Positions 1 to 10,346 of a stretch of 64,000 nt of DNA are shown in pieces (the stretch's first letter is position 1; every line of letters starts with the position of its first letter). Position numbers and translations under genes: made by a program. Origin of the DNA: Janthinobacterium sp. 64 (GTDB lineage Bacteria > Pseudomonadota > Gammaproteobacteria > Burkholderiales > Burkholderiaceae_D); contig NZ_PHUG01000001.1 in the NCBI RefSeq assembly GCF_002813325.1, positions 3,100,001-3,164,000 of the forward strand, in the 5' to 3' direction. The notes beneath the pieces are model-generated. The model had not been told where the DNA came from, did not search any database, and saw only the letters and a program-made list of their open reading frames with translations.

Positions 1-751
1 CAGCAGCAGTCACCACGGACGCATCCGTATGACCAACACGTGCATTTTCAGCCACAATCGCCGCAGCGACCGCCTGTGCCGTCGCAACAGGATCTGCAGT
101 TCCAACGGCCAGTGCCGTGGCCAGGTTGGTGACAAAGGCTTGGGCGCCTGCTGTCGCGCCGGCAGCCCCGCCTGCGGCAGTCGCGCCCGCTTGCAATTGA
201 CCCAGCAGGAACAGCACATCGTTACCGCCGGCCATCACGAAAACGACTTCCGTGCCGCTGAACTTGCCACCGGAAATGGCCAGGTGGTTCGCGATCTGCG
301 TCACCACGGGCACGGTCAGGGCGCCCAGCACACTTTTCGTCGCCTTGTTGTTCGGACCGACGGGGTTAGTGACGCGCGAACCGCCCATGGCGTAGCCAAA
401 GCAGCCCGCATGCTTGACGCGCGGGGCCTGCAGGGTTGGTATGCTACCTTCCAGGCCCGTTTCAGCAGCGCATGGCGCCGGCAAGCCGAATTGCGCGGCC
501 AGGTGCTCGGTCCAGTTCTTGCCCGTCAGTTCAGGATTGATCTTGGTATTGTCGCCATTGATGGTGAATTTACCGCCACCGGAGGCAGCCACGCCGGCGA
601 CCGCATACGAACCGACATCGGACAGGCTGTCGCCGAACGACACCTGCGCCGTGTATTTGACTTTCAAGGTTTGATCACCGCCACTGGCGCCGCCGCAACC
701 TGCCAGGACAGCCGCAGCCAGCACGGCCAGCGCGAATTTTGTTTGATGCAT
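1..751 (-). CDS. GDSL/SGNH-family lipase-esterase lipoprotein (C-terminal part outside window)
   Basis: Reading the minus strand from ATG at 749-751 gives 250 open codons that run off the window edge, so the 3' end is missing. A GGAG ribosome-binding site lies just upstream (757-760). The N-terminus is a lipoprotein signal with lipobox LAGC (Cys19), so the product is probably exported and lipid-anchored. FGDSLSDVG at about residues 39-47 is SGNH block I with nucleophile Ser42, and AGGND further on is block III; the catalytic Asp-His block would lie beyond the edge. After block III comes an Ala/Gly-rich stretch with imperfect repeats. The family hydrolyses esters or lipids; the substrate cannot be told from the sequence. 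Confidence 0.85.
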   Translation of the reverse strand, partial: MHQTKFALAVLAAAVLAGCGGASGGDQTLKVKYTAQVSFGDSLSDVGSYAVAGVAASGGGKFTINGDNTKINPELTGKNWTEHLAAQFGLPAPCAAETGLEGSIPTLQAPRVKHAGCFGYAMGGSRVTNPVGPNNKATKSVLGALTVPVVTQIANHLAISGGKFSGTEVVFVMAGGNDVLFLLGQLQAGATAAGGAAGATAGAQAFVTNLATALAVGTADPVATAQAVAAAIVAENARVGHTDASVVTAA

Positions 752-969
752 TTTGTCTCCTCGGTCTTTTTTCTGGTTTCTAAACGAACGGGCGTGCTAT
801 TCGCTACCCAACTAATATGCCATCGTTTTTTGGGCTTGTATATAGAAAATATGTTTAAAAATCAACGAAATAACAACACCGACAGCGCCCTGTCACGAGC
901 AGGCGATCTGCTGAATTATGGAGGATTTAGTATGTTTCGTGGCAAGCATCGCTATTGCGCTGCATCAAG

Positions 970-993
970 AAAAAGCCCCTTGCGGGGCTTTTT
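970..993 (-). terminator. Bidirectional rho-independent terminator after tsaC
   Basis: A GCCCC/GGGGC stem with a 4-nt loop is flanked by AAAAA on one side and TTTTT on the other, so it can work on either strand. It begins 2 nt after the tsaC stop codon and closes the long pgk-to-tsaC run. It also insulates that run from the GDSL gene downstream. Confidence 0.85.
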
Positions 994-994
994 A

Positions 995-2014
995 TTATGC
1001 GGATAGAAACTGCTGCAAGATACCACTTGAGCCGAATGCGGCGCGGCGCAAACGGTCATTCACGCCCAGCCATGCGGGGCCGGTGGGCGGTGCTTCGACG
1101 AGTATCAGCTCGGCGCCGACCTGGTCCATCGTGCGCAGCGAGGCATACAGCGCATGTGCGTAATTTTCCGGGCTCGCTGCCAGGCGCACGCTGGCGCTGG
1201 CTGGCGGCAGATCCGAGTAATGGATCAGGGCCACGCGGCGCCCGTCGTTGAGCAGGCGGTTCAAGGTGGCGCGCACGTCGTCGCTGTGCTGCATCGCAAC
1301 AGGCGTATGTGGCGCGTAATGCGATTCCAGCGTACCCGAGGCGCGCGGCGCGGCAGCATCCGCCACAGCCGGTGCGCGGCCGATGACGGCGGCGATCTGC
1401 TCGCTGCTGATATGGCCGGGACGCAAGAGCACGGGACCGTGCGTGGCCAGGCGCGACAGGTCGACGATGGTCGACTCGATGCCGACCTCGCTCTGGCCGC
1501 CATCGAGGATCTGGCCCAGCAAGCCGCTGCCCAGTTCCGCCGCGAATTCATCGCGCACGTGCTGCGCCGTGGTGGGGCTGACGTTGCCGAATTTGTTCGC
1601 CGACGGCGCCGCCAGGCCGCCCTTGCCATCCTTAAAAGTGCGTAGCAAGGCGATAGCCACCGGGTGCGACGGGCAGCGCAGACCCACCGTGTCCTGGCCG
1701 CCGGAAACGGCGTCGGGAATATGCGCGGCGCGCCTGACGATCAGGGTCAGCGGGCCGGGCCAGAAGGCGGCCACCAGCTGCTGCGCCTCGACGGGGATGT
1801 CGTCGGACCAGTGCGCCAGATCGGCGCCGGGTGCCACGTGCACGATCACGGGATGGTCCGAGGGACGGCCCTTCGCTTCGTAGATGCGTGCCACGGCGGC
1901 CGGGTTTTCCGCATCGGCGCCCAGGCCGTACACGGTTTCCGTTGGGAAGGCGACGAGGCCGCCCGCTTCCAGCACGGCGGCGGCCGCTGCCAGGTCGTGT
2001 GCAGGCACGCTCAC
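995..2014 (-). CDS. tsaC: L-threonylcarbamoyladenylate synthase, Sua5 type
   Basis: Makes threonylcarbamoyl-AMP from threonine, bicarbonate and ATP for the t6A modification of ANN-reading tRNAs in the cytoplasm. The YrdC core carries [12 protein letters not shown] (residues 24-35), KGRP (48-51) and a PSAN motif near 137-140. A linker with SHYAPHTP near 231-238 leads to a C-terminal Sua5 domain, giving 339 aa, as expected for Sua5 rather than short TsaC. The start chosen is GTG at 2012-2014, overlapping the purK stop (GTGA), because the homologous region begins there; the open frame continues upstream inside purK without family similarity. Translation is probably coupled to purK. Confidence 0.9.
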   Translation of the reverse strand: MSVPAHDLAAAAAVLEAGGLVAFPTETVYGLGADAENPAAVARIYEAKGRPSDHPVIVHVAPGADLAHWSDDIPVEAQQLVAAFWPGPLTLIVRRAAHIPDAVSGGQDTVGLRCPSHPVAIALLRTFKDGKGGLAAPSANKFGNVSPTTAQHVRDEFAAELGSGLLGQILDGGQSEVGIESTIVDLSRLATHGPVLLRPGHISSEQIAAVIGRAPAVADAAAPRASGTLESHYAPHTPVAMQHSDDVRATLNRLLNDGRRVALIHYSDLPPASASVRLAASPENYAHALYASLRTMDQVGAELILVEAPPTGPAWLGVNDRLRRAAFGSSGILQQFLSA

Positions 2015-3219
2015 GGCGCGATTCCCAAAATCAGGCAAGCATCGCGCAGGCGCTGCTGCGCCTCTGGCAAGCTGGCCGCGATGAAGGTCAAATGACCCAT
2101 CTTGCGGCCACGGCGCGGATCGTCCTTGCCATACAAATGCAGGCAGGCGCCCGGCAGCGCCAGCACCTGGTCCCACGCCGGTTCGCTGGCAACATCGCTG
2201 TCGCCGGCAAACCAGGCGTCGCCGAGGATGTTGAGCATCACGGCCGGCGAATGCTGGCGCACGTCGCCCAGCGGCAAGCGCGCCATGGCCCGCACCTGCT
2301 GCGCGAACTGGCTGGTGACGCAGGCATCCATCGTGTAGTGGCCGCTGTTGTGCGGACGCGGCGCCATTTCATTGACCACCAGGCTGCCATCTTCCAGCAC
2401 AAAAAATTCGATGCACAGCACGCCGACGTAACCGAGTTCGGCCACCATCGCTTGCGCCGCGCGCTGCGCCCTGGCGGCGCAGTCGTCCGACACGTTCGGG
2501 CCCGGCACGGTGGTGGTAAACAGCACGCCGTCACGGTGCACGTTTTCGGCGATCGGATACACGACCGATTCGCCATCCACGCCGCGCGCCGTCAGCACCG
2601 ACACTTCATACGCCAGCGGCAGCATCTTTTCCAGCAGGCAAGTTACTTCGCCCATTTCCGCGAACGCGGCACGCACGTCTTCACGCGTGCGCACGCGGAA
2701 CTGGCCCTTGCCGTCATAACCCATGCGCACGGTTTTCAAAATACCCGGCAGCAAGTCGTCGGCGATAGCGTCGATGTCAAGCTGCGTGGCGATGACCATG
2801 TGCGGCGCCGGCAGCACACCCGATTTCGAGGCGCAGTCGACAAAGAAACGCTTTTCCGCGATGCGGTCTTGCGCCACCGATACGCCATGGGCGTTCGGCG
2901 CCACGAACACGCGTTCGGCCAGGCGCGACAGGCTGTCGGCCGGCACGTTCTCAAATTCGGTGGTGACGGCCAGGCATTGCGCCGCCAGCGCGTCGAGTCC
3001 TGCTGCATCGCTGTAGCCGGCATTGATGAGGCGCTGCGCCACCTGCCCCGCAGGGCAAGTGGCGGCCGGTTCCAGCACAGGTTCAAGAACTGCAACCTGG
3101 TAGCCCATGCTCTGGGCGGCCTGGGCAAACATGCGGCCGAGCTGGCCGCCGCCCATCACGCCCAGCCACGCCGGTGGGTTGGCGGCAGGCAGCAATGGGG
3201 AAGTCGATTTACTATTCAT
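2011..3219 (-). CDS. purK: 5-(carboxyamino)imidazole ribonucleotide synthase
   Basis: ATP-grasp enzyme that converts aminoimidazole ribonucleotide and bicarbonate to N5-CAIR in de novo purine synthesis; PurE then rearranges the product. The N-terminal glycine-rich motif [10 protein letters not shown] is at residues 22-31, and the conserved [14 protein letters not shown] segment in the C-terminal half is the ATP-grasp catalytic region. At 402 aa it is slightly longer than E. coli PurK because of a short N-terminal extension. It starts 15 nt after the purE stop and ends overlapping the tsaC start, so purC-purE-purK-tsaC form one transcription unit. Confidence 0.95.
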   Translation of the reverse strand: MNSKSTSPLLPAANPPAWLGVMGGGQLGRMFAQAAQSMGYQVAVLEPVLEPAATCPAGQVAQRLINAGYSDAAGLDALAAQCLAVTTEFENVPADSLSRLAERVFVAPNAHGVSVAQDRIAEKRFFVDCASKSGVLPAPHMVIATQLDIDAIADDLLPGILKTVRMGYDGKGQFRVRTREDVRAAFAEMGEVTCLLEKMLPLAYEVSVLTARGVDGESVVYPIAENVHRDGVLFTTTVPGPNVSDDCAARAQRAAQAMVAELGYVGVLCIEFFVLEDGSLVVNEMAPRPHNSGHYTMDACVTSQFAQQVRAMARLPLGDVRQHSPAVMLNILGDAWFAGDSDVASEPAWDQVLALPGACLHLYGKDDPRRGRKMGHLTFIAASLPEAQQRLRDACLILGIAP

Positions 3220-3234
3220 TATTTTTCAAACACA

Positions 3235-3732
3235 TTAATCAGGCAAGACCATGGCCTTGGCGGCGGCCGTTTGCGTGGCGCGGAACGCTTCCAGGCGGTC
3301 GGCCAGGGCGTCGTCGTTGGCGGCAAGCATGGCCACCGCCGTCAGCGCCGCATTCGCCGCACCCGCTTCGCCGATGGCGAAGGTGGCTACCGGCACGCCC
3401 TTGGGCATTTGCAGGATGGACAGCATGGAATCTTCGCCGCGCAAGTATTTCGATGGCACGGGCACGCCCAGCACGGGCACGATGGTCATCGCCGCCACCA
3501 TGCCAGGCAGGTGGGCCGCGCCGCCGGCGCCGGCGATGATGGCGCGCAAGCCGCGCGCGCGCGCGCTTTTTGCGTAGGCATACATCTCGTCGGGCATGCG
3601 GTGCGCGGAAATGACTTGCGCTTCGTACGGCACGCCAAACTGTTTCAGCATGGCAACCGCGTTCTGCATCACGTCCCAGTCCGAGGACGAGCCCATGATG
3701 ACGCCGACCAGCGGCTTATTCTGCTCAGTCAT
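3235..3732 (-). CDS. purE: N5-carboxyaminoimidazole ribonucleotide mutase
   Basis: Class I PurE: moves the carboxylate of N5-CAIR to give [13 protein letters not shown] (residues 14-22) binds phosphate, and SAHRMPD carries the catalytic His44. The [11 protein letters not shown] segment completes the active site. The 165-aa length is normal. It begins one base after the purC stop and is followed 15 nt later by its partner purK; split purE and purK genes mark the bacterial two-step carboxylation route. Confidence 0.96.
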   Translation of the reverse strand: MTEQNKPLVGVIMGSSSDWDVMQNAVAMLKQFGVPYEAQVISAHRMPDEMYAYAKSARARGLRAIIAGAGGAAHLPGMVAAMTIVPVLGVPVPSKYLRGEDSMLSILQMPKGVPVATFAIGEAGAANAALTAVAMLAANDDALADRLEAFRATQTAAAKAMVLPD

Positions 3733-3733
3733 C

Positions 3734-4627
3734 TCAGGCCTTCAGCTTCTCGCCCGTCAGGCGTTCGATGGCTTCGAAGTACTTGGCCTGGGTTTTTTCG
3801 ATGACGTCGGCCGGCAGCGCAGGCGCCGGTGCGGTCTTGCCCCAGGTCAGGGTTTCCAGGTAGTCGCGCACGAATTGCTTGTCGAACGACGGCGGCGAGA
3901 TGCCAGGCTGATAGGAATCGGCGGGCCAGAAGCGCGACGAATCGGCCGTCAGCACTTCATCCATCAGGTGCATGACGCCATTGTCGTCCAGGCCGAATTC
4001 GAACTTGGTGTCGGCGATGATGATGCCGCGCGTGGCGGCGTATTCGGCGGCCGTCTTGTACAGTTGAATGGCCACGTCGCGCATCTTGGCGGCCAGGTCG
4101 GCACCGATGCGCTCTTCCATTTCAGCAAAGCTGATGTTTTCGTCATGCTCGCCCAGCTCGGCCTTGGCTGCCGGGGTGAAGATTGGCTCCGGCAATTTTT
4201 CCGCCTGTTGCAGGCCCGCTGGCAGCTTGATGCCGCAGATGCTGCCCGTATCCTGGTAATCTTTCCAGCCCGAACCAATGATGTAGCCGCGCACGACTGC
4301 CTCGACCATGATGGGTTTCAAGCGCTTGGCCACGACGGCGCGGCCCTTGACTTGCTCCACTTCCTCGGGCGCCACCACCGATTCCGGCGCCACGCCGGTC
4401 AGGTGGTTCGGCACGATATGACCCAGTTTCTCGAACCAGAAGTCGCTCATCTGGTTGAGGACCTTGCCCTTGCCGGGGATAGGCTCGTTCATGACGACAT
4501 CGAAGGCCGACAGGCGGTCCGTGGTGACGATCAGGATCTTGTCGTCGCCGACGGCGTAATTGTCGCGGACCTTGCCGTGGCCCAGCAATGGCAGGGAGTG
4601 GATGGAAGTCTGATAGAGGCTGTTCAT
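3734..4627 (-). CDS. purC: Phosphoribosylaminoimidazole-succinocarboxamide synthase
   Basis: SAICAR synthase joins CAIR with aspartate using ATP in purine synthesis. [14 protein letters not shown] near residues 18-31 and the signature around [13 protein letters not shown] in the second half identify the family. At 297 aa it is the longer form rather than the roughly 237-aa E. coli form. No strong Shine-Dalgarno motif precedes the ATG. The gene follows fba after 108 nt and reads directly into purE, so expression may depend on transcription from the glycolytic genes or on a promoter in that gap. Confidence 0.95.
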   Translation of the reverse strand: MNSLYQTSIHSLPLLGHGKVRDNYAVGDDKILIVTTDRLSAFDVVMNEPIPGKGKVLNQMSDFWFEKLGHIVPNHLTGVAPESVVAPEEVEQVKGRAVVAKRLKPIMVEAVVRGYIIGSGWKDYQDTGSICGIKLPAGLQQAEKLPEPIFTPAAKAELGEHDENISFAEMEERIGADLAAKMRDVAIQLYKTAAEYAATRGIIIADTKFEFGLDDNGVMHLMDEVLTADSSRFWPADSYQPGISPPSFDKQFVRDYLETLTWGKTAPAPALPADVIEKTQAKYFEAIERLTGEKLKA

Positions 4628-4735
4628 AGCGGGGGGAATAGTTGGATGAAACGAAACCGGCAGGCAGGGAAGGCGCCCGCCGGTCGAGAAAATCGGGCAC
4701 GGAGATGCAGCTTCCGGCCCGTTCCAGACAGAATT

Positions 4736-5800
4736 TTACTTCACAATTTGCGACAGCTCGCCGGCCTTGTAGCGCTCGGCCATTTTTTCCATCGTGATGA
4801 CCTTGATTTTCGACGCCTGGCCTTCGCAGCCGAAAGCCTGCATGCGGGCGCGCACGATTTGCTCTGCAGCAAGACGGGCTGGCTTCAGGTAGTCGCGCGG
4901 GTCGAATTTCGACGGGTTCTCGAACAGGTACTTGCGGATCGCGGCCGTCATCGCCAGGCGGATGTCGGTGTCGATGTTGATCTTGCGCACGCCGTGACGG
5001 ATGCCTTCCTGGATTTCTTCGACTGGCACGCCGTAGGTTTCCTTCATGTCACCGCCGAATTCGCGGATGATGGCCAGCAATTCCTGCGGTACCGACGAGG
5101 AACCGTGCATCACCAGATGGGTGTTCGGGATGCGCGCGTGGATTTCCTTGATGCGGTCGATGGCCAGGATGTCGCCCGTCGGCTTGCGCGTGAATTTGTA
5201 GGCGCCGTGCGAGGTGCCGATGGCGATCGCCAGGGCGTCGCACTGGGTGCGCTGCACGAAGTCGGCCGCTTGCGCCACGTCCGTCAGCAGTTGCTCGCGC
5301 GTCATGGTGCCGTCGGCGCCGTGGCCGTCTTCCTTGTCGCCCTTCATGGTTTCCAGCGAACCGAGCACGCCCAGTTCCGCTTCCACGGTCACGCCGATGG
5401 CGTGCGAGAATTTCACCACTTCACGCGACACTTCCACGTTGTATTCGTAGGAAGCGACCGACTTGCCGTCCGCTTCCAGCGAACCGTCCATCATCACGGA
5501 AGTAAAACCCGAACGGATGGCGGCCATGCAGACGGCCGGCGACTGGCCGTGATCCTGGTGCATGACGACGGGGATGTGCGGATACGCTTCGACGGCCGCG
5601 TCGATCAGGTGGCGCAGGAAGGCTTCACCGGCGTACTTGCGCGCGCCAGCGGACGCTTGCATGATCACCGGGGAGTTCAGCGCATCGGCGGCGGCCATGA
5701 TGGCTTGCACTTGCTCCAGGTTATTGACGTTGAAAGCAGGAATGCCATAACCGTTTTCGGCGGCATGGTCCAGCAGTTGACGCATGGATACGAGAGACAT
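4736..5800 (-). CDS. fbaA: Class II fructose-1,6-bisphosphate aldolase
   Basis: Zinc-dependent aldolase that interconverts fructose-1,6-bisphosphate with glyceraldehyde-3-phosphate and dihydroxyacetone phosphate. The metal site MHQDHG lies at residues 80-85 (His81, Asp83, His84); a second ligand region is in [11 protein letters not shown], about 70% along. The 354-aa length and overall pattern match the class II Calvin-cycle subtype common in proteobacteria. GGAG lies 7 nt before the ATG. It sits between pyk and purC on the same strand. The subtype name does not imply that the organism fixes carbon, and no rubisco gene is present here. Confidence 0.95.
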   Translation of the reverse strand: MSLVSMRQLLDHAAENGYGIPAFNVNNLEQVQAIMAAADALNSPVIMQASAGARKYAGEAFLRHLIDAAVEAYPHIPVVMHQDHGQSPAVCMAAIRSGFTSVMMDGSLEADGKSVASYEYNVEVSREVVKFSHAIGVTVEAELGVLGSLETMKGDKEDGHGADGTMTREQLLTDVAQAADFVQRTQCDALAIAIGTSHGAYKFTRKPTGDILAIDRIKEIHARIPNTHLVMHGSSSVPQELLAIIREFGGDMKETYGVPVEEIQEGIRHGVRKINIDTDIRLAMTAAIRKYLFENPSKFDPRDYLKPARLAAEQIVRARMQAFGCEGQASKIKVITMEKMAERYKAGELSQIVK

Positions 5801-5882
5801 GGTAATACTCCAGATAACAATAGAAACCGTTGCGGCGCTTCGCGGTGGTCAATAACCGCGGCGGCGCCTGAATTCTTGGGTC

Positions 5883-7331
5883 TTATTCAAATTCACCCAC
5901 TGTCACAATTTTCAAGGCGTTGGTTCCGCCCACCTGGCCCATCGGTTCGCCCCAGGTGACGACGATCATGTCGCCCTTCTTGACAATGCCCTGCGCCACC
6001 AGCAGCTCTTCCGCCTGCTTCAGCACTTGCGCGCTGGGGGCGTTCTGCATCAGATGATACGCCCGAACATTGCGGTACAGCGCCGCTTTGCGCAAAGTCG
6101 TCACGCTGGGCGTGAGCGCGTAGATCGGCGTGTCGATACTGTGGCGGCTCATCCACAAGGCGGTGGAACCGGATTCTGTCAGCGCCACGATGGCTTTGAC
6201 GCGCAAATGGTGGGCAGTAAACAGGGCGCCGTAGGCGATCGACTGGTCGATGCGGGTAAACGTGACGTTGAGGAAATCGGCGTCGAGCTTGTTGTATTCG
6301 GACTGTTCCGCTTCCACGCAGATGGCGGCCATCATTTCCACCGTTTCGATCGGGTACTTGCCCGAGGCCGTCTCGGCCGACGTCATGACGGCGTCCGTGC
6401 CGTCGAGCACGGCATTGGCCACGTCGGACACTTCGGCGCGCGTGGGCACGGCGTTGACGATCATCGATTCCATCATCTGCGTGGCCGTGATCGCCAGCTT
6501 GTTCGATGCGCGCGCCATCTTGATCATGCGCTTCTGCAAGGCCGGCACGGCCGCATTGCCCACTTCCACGGCCAGGTCGCCACGCGCCACCATGATGCCG
6601 TCGGACGCGTCGAGGATTTCCTGCAGGGCAGGAATGGCTTCCGCCCGCTCGATCTTGGCGATCATCATCGGCTTGTGGTGATACGGTTCGCCGGCGATAT
6701 TGGCCAGCTGGCGCGCCATTTCCATGTCGGTCGCGCATTTCGGGAAGGAAATAGCCAGATAATCGGCCTGGAAACTCATGGCCGTCTTGATGTCTTCCAT
6801 ATCCTTGGCCGTCAGCGCGGGCGCGGACAGGCCGCCACCTTGGCGGTTGATGCCCTTGTTGTTCGACAACTCGCCGCCGATCTTGACGGTGGTATGGATT
6901 TCGCTGCCGTGGATGCGTTCGACGATCAGCACGATCAGGCCATCGTTCAGCAGCAGCACGTCGCCCTTGTGCAAGTCGCGCGGCAAGGCCTTGTAGTCGA
7001 GGCCGACTCTTTCCTGGTTGCCCAGTTCGCCGTTTTCGCCCCACTTGGCGTCGAGGATGAAGCGCTCGCCTGCTTCCAACTGGATGCGCGTGTTTTCAAA
7101 CTTGCCGACGCGAATCTTTGGCCCTTGCATGTCGGCCATGATGGCCACTTCGCGGCCACATTCAGCTGCCGCCAGGCGCACCAGCGCGGCGCGGTCGATA
7201 TGGTCTTGCGCCTTGCCGTGGGAAAAATTCAAGCGCACCACGTCGACGCCCGCGCGTATCATTTTGACCAGGATATCGAAGTCGGTAGAAGCGGGGCCGA
7301 TTGTTGCTACGATTTTTGTACCGCGTGGCAT
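5883..7331 (-). CDS. pyk: Pyruvate kinase
   Basis: Catalyses the last step of glycolysis, phosphoenolpyruvate plus ADP to pyruvate plus ATP. The start MPRGTKIVATIGPAS is the typical N-terminus and has AAGGA 8 nt upstream, so a longer in-frame start 51 nt further up is rejected. ADMQGPKIRVG, the MMIAKIERAEAIPAL active-site block and VARGDLAVEVG (Mg and substrate binding) are all present. At 482 aa it has the usual barrel, lid and C-terminal allosteric domain. It follows pgk after 110 nt holding a hairpin, so it may be partly insulated from pgk. Confidence 0.95.
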   Translation of the reverse strand: MPRGTKIVATIGPASTDFDILVKMIRAGVDVVRLNFSHGKAQDHIDRAALVRLAAAECGREVAIMADMQGPKIRVGKFENTRIQLEAGERFILDAKWGENGELGNQERVGLDYKALPRDLHKGDVLLLNDGLIVLIVERIHGSEIHTTVKIGGELSNNKGINRQGGGLSAPALTAKDMEDIKTAMSFQADYLAISFPKCATDMEMARQLANIAGEPYHHKPMMIAKIERAEAIPALQEILDASDGIMVARGDLAVEVGNAAVPALQKRMIKMARASNKLAITATQMMESMIVNAVPTRAEVSDVANAVLDGTDAVMTSAETASGKYPIETVEMMAAICVEAEQSEYNKLDADFLNVTFTRIDQSIAYGALFTAHHLRVKAIVALTESGSTALWMSRHSIDTPIYALTPSVTTLRKAALYRNVRAYHLMQNAPSAQVLKQAEELLVAQGIVKKGDMIVVTWGEPMGQVGGTNALKIVTVGEFE

Positions 7332-7390
7332 AGGAGTCCTTGTGCGCGAGCGAAGGTGAGCAAGGCCGGCTCGATGCTGCATCCGGCAAG

Positions 7391-7418
7391 GTAAAAGCGC
7401 AGCGATCAGGCTGCGCTT
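7391..7418 (-). terminator. Hairpin and T-run between pgk and pyk
   Basis: The 9-bp arms AAGCGCAGC and GCTGCGCTT (7395-7403 and 7410-7418) enclose a 6-nt loop and, on the minus strand, are followed by TTTTA. This resembles a weak rho-independent terminator after pgk. With only four T residues it more likely attenuates than stops transcription into pyk and fba. Confidence 0.6.
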
Positions 7419-7441
7419 GGTGGCACGACAGTCAGGCTGGA

Positions 7442-8653
7442 TCAGCCTGCGCGTTGCATCAGTATCTCAACTGCTGGCAAAGTCTTGCCTTCCAGGAATT
7501 CCAGGAAAGCCCCGCCGCCCGTCGAGATATAGCTGATTTTATCGGTAATGTCGTATTTGGCAATCGCCGCCAGAGTGTCGCCACCACCGGCGATCGAGAA
7601 CGCTTTCGAATCGGCAATGGCCAGCGCCAGGGTCTTGGTGCCGTGGCCGAACTGGTCGAATTCGAACACGCCGACCGGGCCGTTCCACACGATGGTGCCG
7701 GCCGCAGCGATTTGCTGCGCCAGCAGGGCCGCCGTTTTCGGGCCGATATCGAGGATCATGTCGTCGTCCGCCACGTCGGCCACGTCCTTGACGGTGGCAA
7801 CGGCCGTGGGCGAAAACTCCTTGGCGCACACGACGTCGACGGGAATCGGCACTTGCGCGCCGCGCTTGGCCATGATCTCGATGATGGCTTTCGCCTCTTC
7901 AACGAGCTCCGCTTCCACCAGCGACTTGCCCACGTTCAAGCCGACGGCTTTCATGAAGGTGTTGGCAATGCCGCCGCCGACGATCAGATTATCGACCTTG
8001 TCGGACAGGGCTTTCAAAATGGTCAGCTTGCTCGATACTTTCGAACCGGCGACGATGGCCAGCAGTGGGCGGGCTGGGGCGTGCAAAGCTTTCCCCAGTG
8101 CATCGAGTTCGGCGGCCAGCAGCGGGCCGGCGCAGGCGACGGGCGCGAACTTGGCGATGCCGTGGGTGGACGCTTCGGCGCGGTGGGCTGTACCGAACGC
8201 GTCATTGACGTAGATATCGCACAGCTTGGCCATTTTTTGCGCCAGCTCATCGCTGTTTTTCTTTTCGCCCTTGTTCACGCGCACGTTTTCCAGCAAGACG
8301 ACCTGGCCGGCGGCCAGCGATTCCAGGCCGGCGCCATCGATCCAGTTCTGTTTCAGTGCCACTTCCTGGCCCAGCAGCTCGGACAGGCGTGCCGCCACGG
8401 GCGCCAGGCTGTCGGCCGGCTTGAACTCGCCTTCCGTCGGACGGCCCAGGTGCGACGTCACCATGACGGCAGCGCCAGCGTCGAGGGCGGCGCGAATGGC
8501 CGGCACCGAGGCGCGGATGCGCGTATCTTCGGTGATCTTGCCACTGTCATCTTGCGGGACGTTCAGGTCGGCGCGGATAAACACGCGCTTGCCTTGCAGT
8601 GCATTTTGGGCGATCAAATCTTGCAAACGGATGAAGTTGAGAACAGCTGACAT
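7442..8653 (-). CDS. pgk: Phosphoglycerate kinase
   Basis: Transfers phosphate between 1,3-bisphosphoglycerate and ADP in glycolysis and gluconeogenesis. The family signature [11 protein letters not shown] lies near residues 23-33, and the C-terminal nucleotide-binding motif [14 protein letters not shown] is present. At 403 aa it is full length. It heads the minus-strand run pgk-pyk-fba-purC-purE-purK-tsaC; in related bacteria gapA often lies upstream, but here the next gene upstream is azlD. Confidence 0.96.
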   Translation of the reverse strand: MSAVLNFIRLQDLIAQNALQGKRVFIRADLNVPQDDSGKITEDTRIRASVPAIRAALDAGAAVMVTSHLGRPTEGEFKPADSLAPVAARLSELLGQEVALKQNWIDGAGLESLAAGQVVLLENVRVNKGEKKNSDELAQKMAKLCDIYVNDAFGTAHRAEASTHGIAKFAPVACAGPLLAAELDALGKALHAPARPLLAIVAGSKVSSKLTILKALSDKVDNLIVGGGIANTFMKAVGLNVGKSLVEAELVEEAKAIIEIMAKRGAQVPIPVDVVCAKEFSPTAVATVKDVADVADDDMILDIGPKTAALLAQQIAAAGTIVWNGPVGVFEFDQFGHGTKTLALAIADSKAFSIAGGGDTLAAIAKYDITDKISYISTGGGAFLEFLEGKTLPAVEILMQRAG

Positions 8654-8733
8654 GGCGATCCAGATGACGAGTGGAAGGAAGTGCGCTATTTTACCGCAAT
8701 GACCAGAGCAAATCCCCGATTTGTCCTGCTTTA

Positions 8734-9081
8734 CTAAAAAACGTGCAACAGTCGCAAGCCCGTGAAAACCAGCATGCCAAACACGATGGTTTGCAGCATA
8801 TTGCGGCGAATCACGAAAAAGAGCGTGGCGGCAATACCGGATAACAATTTCAAATTAGATAATTCCAAATGCACTTGCTGCCCCTCCATCAGCAGGTCGG
8901 GCGCGATGATGGCGGCCAGCGCGCAGGCCGGCGCATAGCGCAGCATCTCGCCCACGCGGCGCGGAATGGTGATGTGGTGGCCGATCAGCCAGAAGGTGCT
9001 GCGCGTGGCGGCCGTTGCCACCACCAGCACGGCGATGGCGATCCACACGTCGCTCCCGCCCAGGTCGATGCCGTCAAACAT
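8734..9081 (-). CDS. azlD: AzlD-family small membrane subunit of a branched-chain amino acid exporter
   Basis: 115-aa, almost entirely hydrophobic protein with four predicted membrane segments and the family pattern of a TRSTFW segment after the first helix and [17 protein letters not shown] in the middle. AzlD pairs with AzlC to export branched-chain amino acids or analogues. Its ATG lies inside the end of azlC (8-bp overlap), so the subunits are translationally coupled. Transport substrate is inferred from the family only. Confidence 0.88.
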   Translation of the reverse strand: MFDGIDLGGSDVWIAIAVLVVATAATRSTFWLIGHHITIPRRVGEMLRYAPACALAAIIAPDLLMEGQQVHLELSNLKLLSGIAATLFFVIRRNMLQTIVFGMLVFTGLRLLHVF

Positions 9082-9820
9082 GGCGTTTTGTCCATTTCTC
9101 GGTCAATTCTTCCACAGCCATGGCGCTGACCATGCCCACCACGACGGCCACCAGCAAGCCCAGCTTGTACGGCAGGCTGAAGGCCAGCACGGCCACCACA
9201 CCCGCCACCAGTACGCCGCACAGGGCGGCGCGGCTGAGGATCAGCGGCACCGTCACGCACAGGATCGCCAGGGTGCCCGCAAAACCCAGCCCCCATTCGG
9301 CCGGCACGACGGCGCCCAGCACGATGCCGATGAAGGACCCGATCTGCCAGGCCAGCCAGTTGGGGTAAATCAAGCCTTTCAGGAAAGGCAGCTTGGCCGG
9401 GTCCGGCGTTTCGTGCGGGTAGCGCTGCAGGAACAGGCCCACCGTGATATCGCCGGCCACATAGCCGAGCGCAAAGCGCTGGCGCCACGGCAAATGGGAA
9501 AAATGCGGGGCCAGCAGCACGGAAAAGATAACAAAACGCAAATTGACGACGAGGGCCGTGGCGAAGATCACCCACACGGGCGCCTGCGCGGCCAGCAGGG
9601 GCAAGGACGCGAGCTGAGCCGAACCGGCAAAGACAAACAGGGTCATGGCCCCCGCCTGCGCGACAGTCAAGCCGCTTTTCACCATGGCCACCCCCACCAC
9701 CATGCCCCAGGCGGCGATGCCCAGCAAGGTGGGCGCGCCCAGGTTCAGGCCGGCGCGCCAGGCGTCTTTCAGCAGGGCGTCATCCTTGGCGGCCGGGACG
9801 GCGTTCACGCGGGTGTTCAT
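9074..9820 (-). CDS. azlC: AzlC-family permease, large subunit of branched-chain amino acid exporter
   Basis: Inner-membrane protein of 248 aa with about seven hydrophobic segments; GAMTLFVFAGSAQ and NLRFVIFS are typical of the AzlC family. The start MNTRVNAVP is preferred because it follows a G-rich ribosome-binding stretch; 16 further residues upstream are open but do not resemble the family. It lies upstream of and overlaps azlD. The pair exports branched-chain amino acids in characterised systems. A divergent zinc-finger gene starts 260 bp upstream. Confidence 0.9.
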   Translation of the reverse strand: MNTRVNAVPAAKDDALLKDAWRAGLNLGAPTLLGIAAWGMVVGVAMVKSGLTVAQAGAMTLFVFAGSAQLASLPLLAAQAPVWVIFATALVVNLRFVIFSVLLAPHFSHLPWRQRFALGYVAGDITVGLFLQRYPHETPDPAKLPFLKGLIYPNWLAWQIGSFIGIVLGAVVPAEWGLGFAGTLAILCVTVPLILSRAALCGVLVAGVVAVLAFSLPYKLGLLVAVVVGMVSAMAVEELTEKWTKRHV

Positions 9821-10079
9821 GCGCCCCCCCGGCAGGCTGAGTGTGGTAACTGCACAACAATGGTGCACGGAGAACGGCTACGCAACGGTGATACCGGCAA
9901 GGCAAATCCAGTCAGTGTGGCGCTGCAGCTGCCATCTTTCCGCACAAAAACCGCGCCGCAGCCGCAGATGATCAAGCCGCCATTTTAGCCATGATTTTTG
10001 CTGTCTGCCTGAATCCGTTAAAATCGTACTTTTGGCAGCAGCCGACTTCCTTCCATACAGCCTCACGGAGCATGACAAG

Positions 10080-10274
10080 ATGACAAAAACCACCCAGCCA
10101 GCGGTCGAACTCGACAGTAAAGACTTGCCAGCCCACTGCCCTAACCCGGCCATGCCGCTGTGGTCGTCGCATCCGCGCGTGTTCCTGGAGTTCAACAAGG
10201 ACGGTATCGCCAAGTGCCCTTACTGCGGCACGGCGTATACCCTGAAGGAAGGCGCCAGCGCCGGCCATCATTAA
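10080..10274 (+). CDS. Small zf-CHCC domain protein
   Basis: 64-aa protein with likely zinc ligands Cys20, His31, Cys46 and Cys49, in the patterns HCPNP, HPRVFLEF and KCPYCGTAY. This is the zf-CHCC domain (relative of the NDUFS6 complex I subunit), found as a short stand-alone protein in many proteobacteria. The ATG at 10080 is preceded by GGAG 9 nt upstream; a nearer ATG at 10072 stops after two codons. Its role is not established. A strong terminator follows, so it is probably a single-gene unit. Confidence 0.88.
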   Translation: MTKTTQPAVELDSKDLPAHCPNPAMPLWSSHPRVFLEFNKDGIAKCPYCGTAYTLKEGASAGHH

Positions 10275-10283
10275 ACTGCCCAG

Positions 10284-10309
10284 CGGCGCGCCCCCAGCGC
10301 GCCGTTTTT
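10284..10309 (+). terminator. Rho-independent terminator after the zinc-finger gene
   Basis: CGGCGCGC and GCGCGCCG pair around a 5-nt loop and are followed by TTTTTATTT on the plus strand. The hairpin starts 10 nt after the stop codon of the zf-CHCC gene. Confidence 0.9.
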
Positions 10310-10346
10310 ATTTGCATCAAGTTATACCGATCAGCCCGGAGTCGTC

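Noticed and set aside
29..1006. Plus-strand frame across the GDSL gene
   Set aside because: The minus strand carries a lipoprotein signal, ribosome-binding site and SGNH motifs; the plus frame has none.
1831..5959. Very long plus-strand open frames across the pur and fba genes
   Set aside because: They are antisense to purK, purE, purC and fba, have no ribosome-binding site or family similarity and a His/Arg/Gly-rich make-up typical of high-GC shadow frames.
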